This document shows positions 59,158 to 64,000 of a stretch of DNA of 64,000 bases, in pieces. The notes under the pieces are model-generated. The model saw only the letters and a program-made list of their open reading frames with translations, was not told the DNA's origin and searched no databases. The DNA comes from Ampelomyces quisqualis (taxonomy: Eukaryota > Ascomycota > Dothideomycetes > Pleosporales > Phaeosphaeriaceae): assembly GCA_018398575.1 (NCBI GenBank), contig JAGTXZ010000020.1, positions 1,488,001-1,552,000 of the forward strand, given 5' to 3'. Made by a program: the position numbers and the translations under genes. Positions within the stretch are counted from its first letter, which is position 1, and the number at the start of each line of letters is the position of its first letter.

Positions 59158-62100
59158 TTAATATGTTATTATTTTCTTAACTTTAAATTTATTTTCTTCT
59201 TTAAGTTTATAGCAAAAGGTTCGCTGTAACAGTGTTTCTGGGTTAGCTGGTTCTAGTAGGCTTACGTAGAATCTAGGGTAGATCTTTACATCTAGTAGAA
59301 GCTTAAGTGTATATGTAACTAGTCTGTTCTTCTTTGAAATTAAAAACAGTCTAACTTTAACGTAGTTAAGTCCTTTGCTTAGTTGTTCTGTGCGTAGATT
59401 TTTAGTGTAGAGATACACCTTATCCTCCTCTTTTAGCTAAAGTACTATTTTTTGTTTTCTGTTAATATATAAGATGCTCTGTGTCTAAGCGTGTTGTATT
59501 TGTTCTTCTATTTCTATATAGGTTTTCTTTATTTCTTCTGCTGTCTGTATAGCAGCTTTAGCCTTTAGGCTAGGTAACGTTCTTGTAAAAAGATTTAGAT
59601 ATTATCTGTAGTTTGCGAAGTATAGCGTCTTGCCTGTAGCTTTAGATAATTTGTTGTTGTAGGCTAACTGTGCTATTAGTAATAGCGAAACCCAATTTGT
59701 CTGCTGTAGGTTGCTGTATATTTTGAGATACGTCTTTATAGTTCTATTTGTTCTTTCTGTTTAGCTATCTGTTTAGAAATAATAGGCTGTTAATAGCTTT
59801 TGTTACGTCCTAATTTCTGCTATTAAGGTAGTCTAATAATTTAACGTAAAGAGTTTGTCTTAATCGCTAATAATTGATTTTGGTATGCTATAGTGTCTAA
59901 TAAGTCTATCCTTAAGTACGTGCGCTAGCTAAAAGGCTGTGTAGTCTTGTTAAAAGGGTAGCATTATAGCGTATTTCGTAAAGCAATCTACTATAACTAT
60001 AATAGCGTTATAGGCTAATCCTGTAGTAGGGTCTTTTGACAGTAGTAGTCCTGTTATAAAGTCTATTAATATGTTAGTCTAAGGCTTAGTTAGAAGCTCT
60101 ATTAGCTGCATTTTTCTGTAAAGTGCGTGTATACTGTGTTTGTTACGTTAACAGTCTGTATATTTCTTAATGTAAGCGCTTACTTTATCCTTTATGTTCT
60201 TAAACTAGTAATTCTGTTAAATTAGTTCTATAGTTTAGCTTACTCTAGGGTAACTGTGTACTGTGTTATTATAGTGTTGTTGTATAATTAATTCCTGTAG
60301 TTCTTCTAGGATATTAATTCTAATCTTTATTGTTAGGTTGTTAATGTATCTTGCTAGTCTAAGAGATCTATTGTTTTGTCTTTTAAGGATGCTTAAGCTG
60401 TTAATAGTTTTGGTTTCAGTAATATCTAATCTTTAGCTAAGAGCGTCTGCTCTGCTATTGTCTTTTCTAAGTGTATAGACAATTTTAAATTTGTATTGTC
60501 CTAACATCTCTAACTATTGTACTTGTCTTTAATTAAGTACTTTAGTAGTAGTAAAGGTTATTAGGTTTTTGTAGTCTAAGTATATTGTAAGATCTAAGCA
60601 ACTCTCTGCGTAGATTCTCTAATGTTTAAGTGCTACTACAATTGCAAGTAGTTCTTTGTTGTGTACGTTGTAATTTTCTTCTAGTAGTGTAAATTTTTGT
60701 AAGTAGTAGGCTATTAGATGCTATTTTCTATCTTGTTCTTGCTTTGCACACATTCTGATCGCTAAATCTAATGCGTTAGTTTTGAATCTAAGCAGCTTGC
60801 TGCTTCTAAATGTAATAAGGATAGGTAGTGCTATATAAGTATCTTTAAGCGTCTTAAATGCCTAGCTTTGTTCTTCTATTTATTTCTAAGGTGTATCTTT
60901 TTGTGTAAGTTTAGTAAGTAGCGTAGCAATTAGTAAGAAGTTCTAGATAAACTATTAATTAAAGTTAACAAAGCCTAGGAAGGATTAGATGTCCTTAACT
61001 GTAGTAGGCGTTAGCTAATCTCTAACAACTTTAATCTTATCCTCGCTTATTTGTACTCTGTTCTTTCCAACTATGCACCCTAGAAATTCTACTTCTTTCT
61101 AGTGCTATTTACACTTATTAGAGTCTACTGCTAGAGAGAACTTTTCTAGTAGCGTTAGAATTATATAAACATGTTCTGTATGTTTCTTCTTATTTTCTAA
61201 ATAGATAAGGATATTGTTAAAGTATGCTATAATAAATATGTTAAGGTGTTCTCTAAGCATATTGTTAATAAGTGCTTAACACGTTGCTAGGGCGTTAGTA
61301 AGACTAAATAGCATTACTAAATACTTGTAGTAGCTGTAGCGTGTTCTAAACACTGTCTTTTATTCTTTGCCTTTCTTTATGCGTATAAGGTTGTACGCGC
61401 CTCTTAGATCTAATACTGTAAAGATCTTTGCATAGGCTAGTTAATCCTGTAGTTCTAAAATATTAGGTAGTAGGTATTAATTCTTAACTGTAATATTATT
61501 AAGTTTCTAAAAGTTAATATATAGTTGTAGTTTGCTGTTCTTCTTTAGTACAAACATAATTAGGTATCTAGCTAGTAATTCTAATGCTTAGATAAAACCT
61601 TTCTTTAGGTTTACTTAGATATATTCTTAGAGCGCTTTAAGCTCTTTTTCTAATAATCTGTAGATTAGTCTAAAGGTTAGCCTTTTCCCTTCTTCTAGGA
61701 CAATCTTGTAGTCCTACTCCTAATGCTTAGGCAGTGCTTCTAGACCTGTTTCTTCTAAGAATAGTTTCTTAAACTTTCTGTATTCCTTAGGTATGTTAGA
61801 AGTTACACGTTTCTCTAAAACTTGTAACGTATTAGTATTTCTTCCTTAATTATCTAAGTTAACTAGTTATGTCTTTAACTGCGTCTTAGTTAAAGCAATA
61901 TTATTAATTGTCTTCTTATCTACTATTAAACGCTGCTAATGCGTAGGCTTAGAATCTGTTGTGTTGTTGTAATTCCTTAGAGAGATAGATCCCTTCCTCT
62001 AGTCTATTTGTAGGCTATTCTCTCTAAACTATAGAAGTCCTAATATAATATTGTAGGTAGCTAATCTAAAGACGTCTAGGCATATTTCCTGTTTAGTTCC

Positions 62101-62800
62101 TTAGATGTTAAGTTCTGCAGTAGTCTTATATTTAATAAGCAACTTGTTAGGCATCTGCTCTCTATTTGCAACATAAAGTTTATATAAGCGTTGTTTCTAA
62201 CAAGGTTAGAGCCTAGCTCTTAATATAGCGTTGCCTAAAATGTAGTTTGCTTGTGCTCCTAAATCTAGAAGTGCCTTTATTCTTATTTAGTTAACTCTTA
62301 CTGTAAGTTTAAGTAGTCTAGTAGAGTTAGTTGCGTTGCAGCTCTAGGTCTCTTTCTAGAGTCTAGACCTAATTCTAAAAAAGACTTGTTTTTCCTGTAT
62401 CTGTTAGCTTCTTTATTGTTGTAATGCTTCTTGCATTCTAGTTGTAGGCAGAACTGCTAGGTGTAGTTTATGCAGCTGCTGTTAACAAGTATTCTGTTAG
62501 ATGTGCTTTCTTTCTTTAATACATTAGAAAAACCTCCTATAATTTGTTTGTTATATAGATAATTTGCGCAGGTATCCTTAGGGTAATTATACTATTAGTA
62601 CTTGCAAGGTCTCTTCTACTAAGAAAAGTATTAGTTAACTTTGCTACTATAGTGCGTTAAGCAGTAGTTGCTGTTACATGCTGTCTATAATAGAAGTCTG
62701 TGTTTTGGATTACAAAGATCCTATAGGTATCTGTCTATAAGCAGGATTTAATGCAATTTATTTGCCTTCCTATTCTAGTATTCTGTAGGCATAGAGTTTA
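59158..62800 (-). pseudogene. A5 pol remnant (protease to integrase C-terminal tail)
   Basis: The clean C-terminal piece at 59,158-59,418 reads YTKNLRTEQLSKGLNYVK, KNRLVTYTLKLLLD, KIYPRFYVSLLEPANPE, the typical Ty3 integrase tail before or at the chromodomain. Upstream on the minus strand, RNase H reads NALDLAIRM...IAYYLQKFT (60,720-60,800). RT reads NKKKHTEHV, LEKFSLAVDSNKC, KEVEFLGCIVGKN, ISEDKIKVV and FLGFVNF (60,960-61,210). Stops are mostly TAG. Inactive. Confidence 0.8.
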
Positions 62801-64000
62801 GTACTAATGTTTGCCTATTATTAGCATAGCATGTCTGCTTTGTGTGTAAGTTACAGCACGTCTTATATAGTCTGTCTACGTCTGTTTCTTAACACAGTCC
62901 TCTAACTGTTGTATTCTAGCGTACTAGTTTAGGGCTAGCTAGTAGTAAGTGTATGTTTAGCTTGTCTAGTGTAAGTTCTTAGTCTTCCTAAGTATTGTAG
63001 ACTCTCTTAGTCTCTTGTAGATCCTATGTCCTATAGACTCTGTTTCTTAGGTGTAGCAATTGTTCTTCTTCTGTAACTTTATCTGTTCTTAGAAAGTACC
63101 TATCTATCTATAGGCTAAGGGTATAATATTTTTATAGGGATTGGTAACATTGTTCTATATATTCTTAGTTAACTTTGTTAGTTTAATTGTACTAGTCATA
63201 AATGTTTTGTTGCGTTTGTAGTAGAAGTAATCCTATCTGTTAGAATTGTTTAATGTTATAGTCTTGTTCCTAATTGTGTAGTAACGTAGAGTTAGTTAAG
63301 ACCTTGTTATTGTATAATATAGTAGAGGTGTCTTTTGTCTATCCTACTATTAGTAGTCTATTAGTAGTTTAGACAATAGGTTAATCCTTAATCACAATCT
63401 ATTCTTTAATATCTTTCTCTAAAGTGTTAGTTAACACGTTAAGCTAGCGTGTAACTTTGTTCTTAGAGCAATAGTCTTACGTATAATGTCTAACCTTGTT
63501 ATAGTTGTAACAGGTAATCTTGTTTTTGTTAGGCCTATTCCCTTAGGGTTGTTTCTTTAGGTAATTTTTCTGTTCTAGGCCTTTGTTAAGGTTGTCCAAG
63601 TGCATAGCTTTAGGTCTGTACCCTAAGTATGCTCTTGGTAGGCGTAGTTAATAAGTTCCTTATCTAAGATAGTAGCGCTGTCGTCCTTTATTTGGTTGTG
63701 TTTGTCTCTAATGTCTTTTGTTTAGGCAAAATCCTTTGTATCTCTGTAGTAGACATAAGGAATATAACCTATCTTTAAGTGCTAATTTGTAGAGTTTGTT
63801 GTCTAGGCAAATAGCTTTATTCTAAAGTTCTTTAAGAGTAGTAATGTGTGTTCTGCTGCGCATAAGTTTAGCTTATACAGCAGCCTTAAGGCCTTGTTTG
63901 TATATATGTATTAGGGCAGTGTTGTCTTACTAGATTTGTTTAGCGTATTGTTAAAAAACGTTAGTATAGTTAGCAGTTGATTAGGTTTGCTTTAGACTTT

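Larger units (their letters stand above)
58031..64000 (-). mobile_element. Family A Ty3/gypsy retrotransposon, copy A5 (least degraded)
   Basis: 3' LTR 58,031-58,477, antisense accessory frame (plus strand), then minus-strand pol from its stop at 59,158 through integrase, RNase H, RT (~60,960-61,900), protease and gag (zinc knuckle ~63,475-63,520, His retained). It runs off the window before the 5' LTR. It keeps noticeably more CpA, TpG and CpG than A1-A4, and lies inside the A4 LTR, so it is the youngest family A copy here. Confidence 0.88.

Overview
The window reads as a filamentous ascomycete (Pezizomycotina) chromosome segment with a two-compartment genome. About 59 kb is very AT-rich decayed retrotransposon sequence in which CpA and TpG are almost absent and TpA is in large excess. 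This is the signature of repeat-induced point mutation (RIP). A single island of balanced composition (about 23,876-28,600) holds one multi-intron gene. Species cannot be fixed from sequence alone. The bipartite layout and the gene family fit Dothideomycetes-like fungi, but that is inference. I found no rRNA or tRNA gene, no CRISPR array and no bacterial features.

Gene island: one plus-strand gene (24,690-28,217, ten exons reconstructed by hand, 1,016 codons if fully spliced). It fuses an NRPS-type adenylation domain to a six-helix membrane domain and a C-terminal FAD/NAD(P) reductase-like domain, the architecture I associate with TmpB/NPS10-like proteins. There is no thiolation domain. One intron is GC-AG. 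Another (27,052-27,101) has a good donor and branch site but ends in CG where AG is expected, so the allele may be damaged.

Retrotransposon blocks (my family names). Family A is Ty3/gypsy with LTRs of about 455 bp. Its copies are A1 1-3,865 (-), A2 ~17,030-20,435 (+), A3 35,781-41,192 (-) with its other end at ~51,600-52,200 (+), A4 52,979-58,030 (-), A5 58,031 to the window end (-), and a fragment at 21,581-22,330 (+). Family B is Ty3/gypsy with LTRs of ~256-274 bp: B1 5,206-~17,030 (+) and B2 32,000-35,780 (-). Family D is a Ty3/gypsy chromovirus with 300-bp LTRs, 7,960-15,046 (-), inserted in B1 with a perfect 5-bp target duplication. A Ty1/copia element lies at 41,193-47,076 (+), with a solo LTR at 52,201-52,978 (-) and a divergent 3' end at 20,436-21,580 (+).

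How the parts relate: the elements are nested and rearranged. The copia target duplication GATAA is split between 41,188-41,192 and, inverted, 52,196-52,200, implying an inversion of 47,077-52,200. All reverse transcriptases with a readable motif have lost at least one catalytic aspartate (YxDD to YxNN or YVDN). The most interesting recurrent signal is an antisense reading frame between pol and the 3' LTR of the Ty3 copies. In family A it carries a Zn(II)2Cys6-like cysteine pattern followed by a predicted coiled coil. The same six positions are Cys or RIP-derived Tyr in an independent copy.
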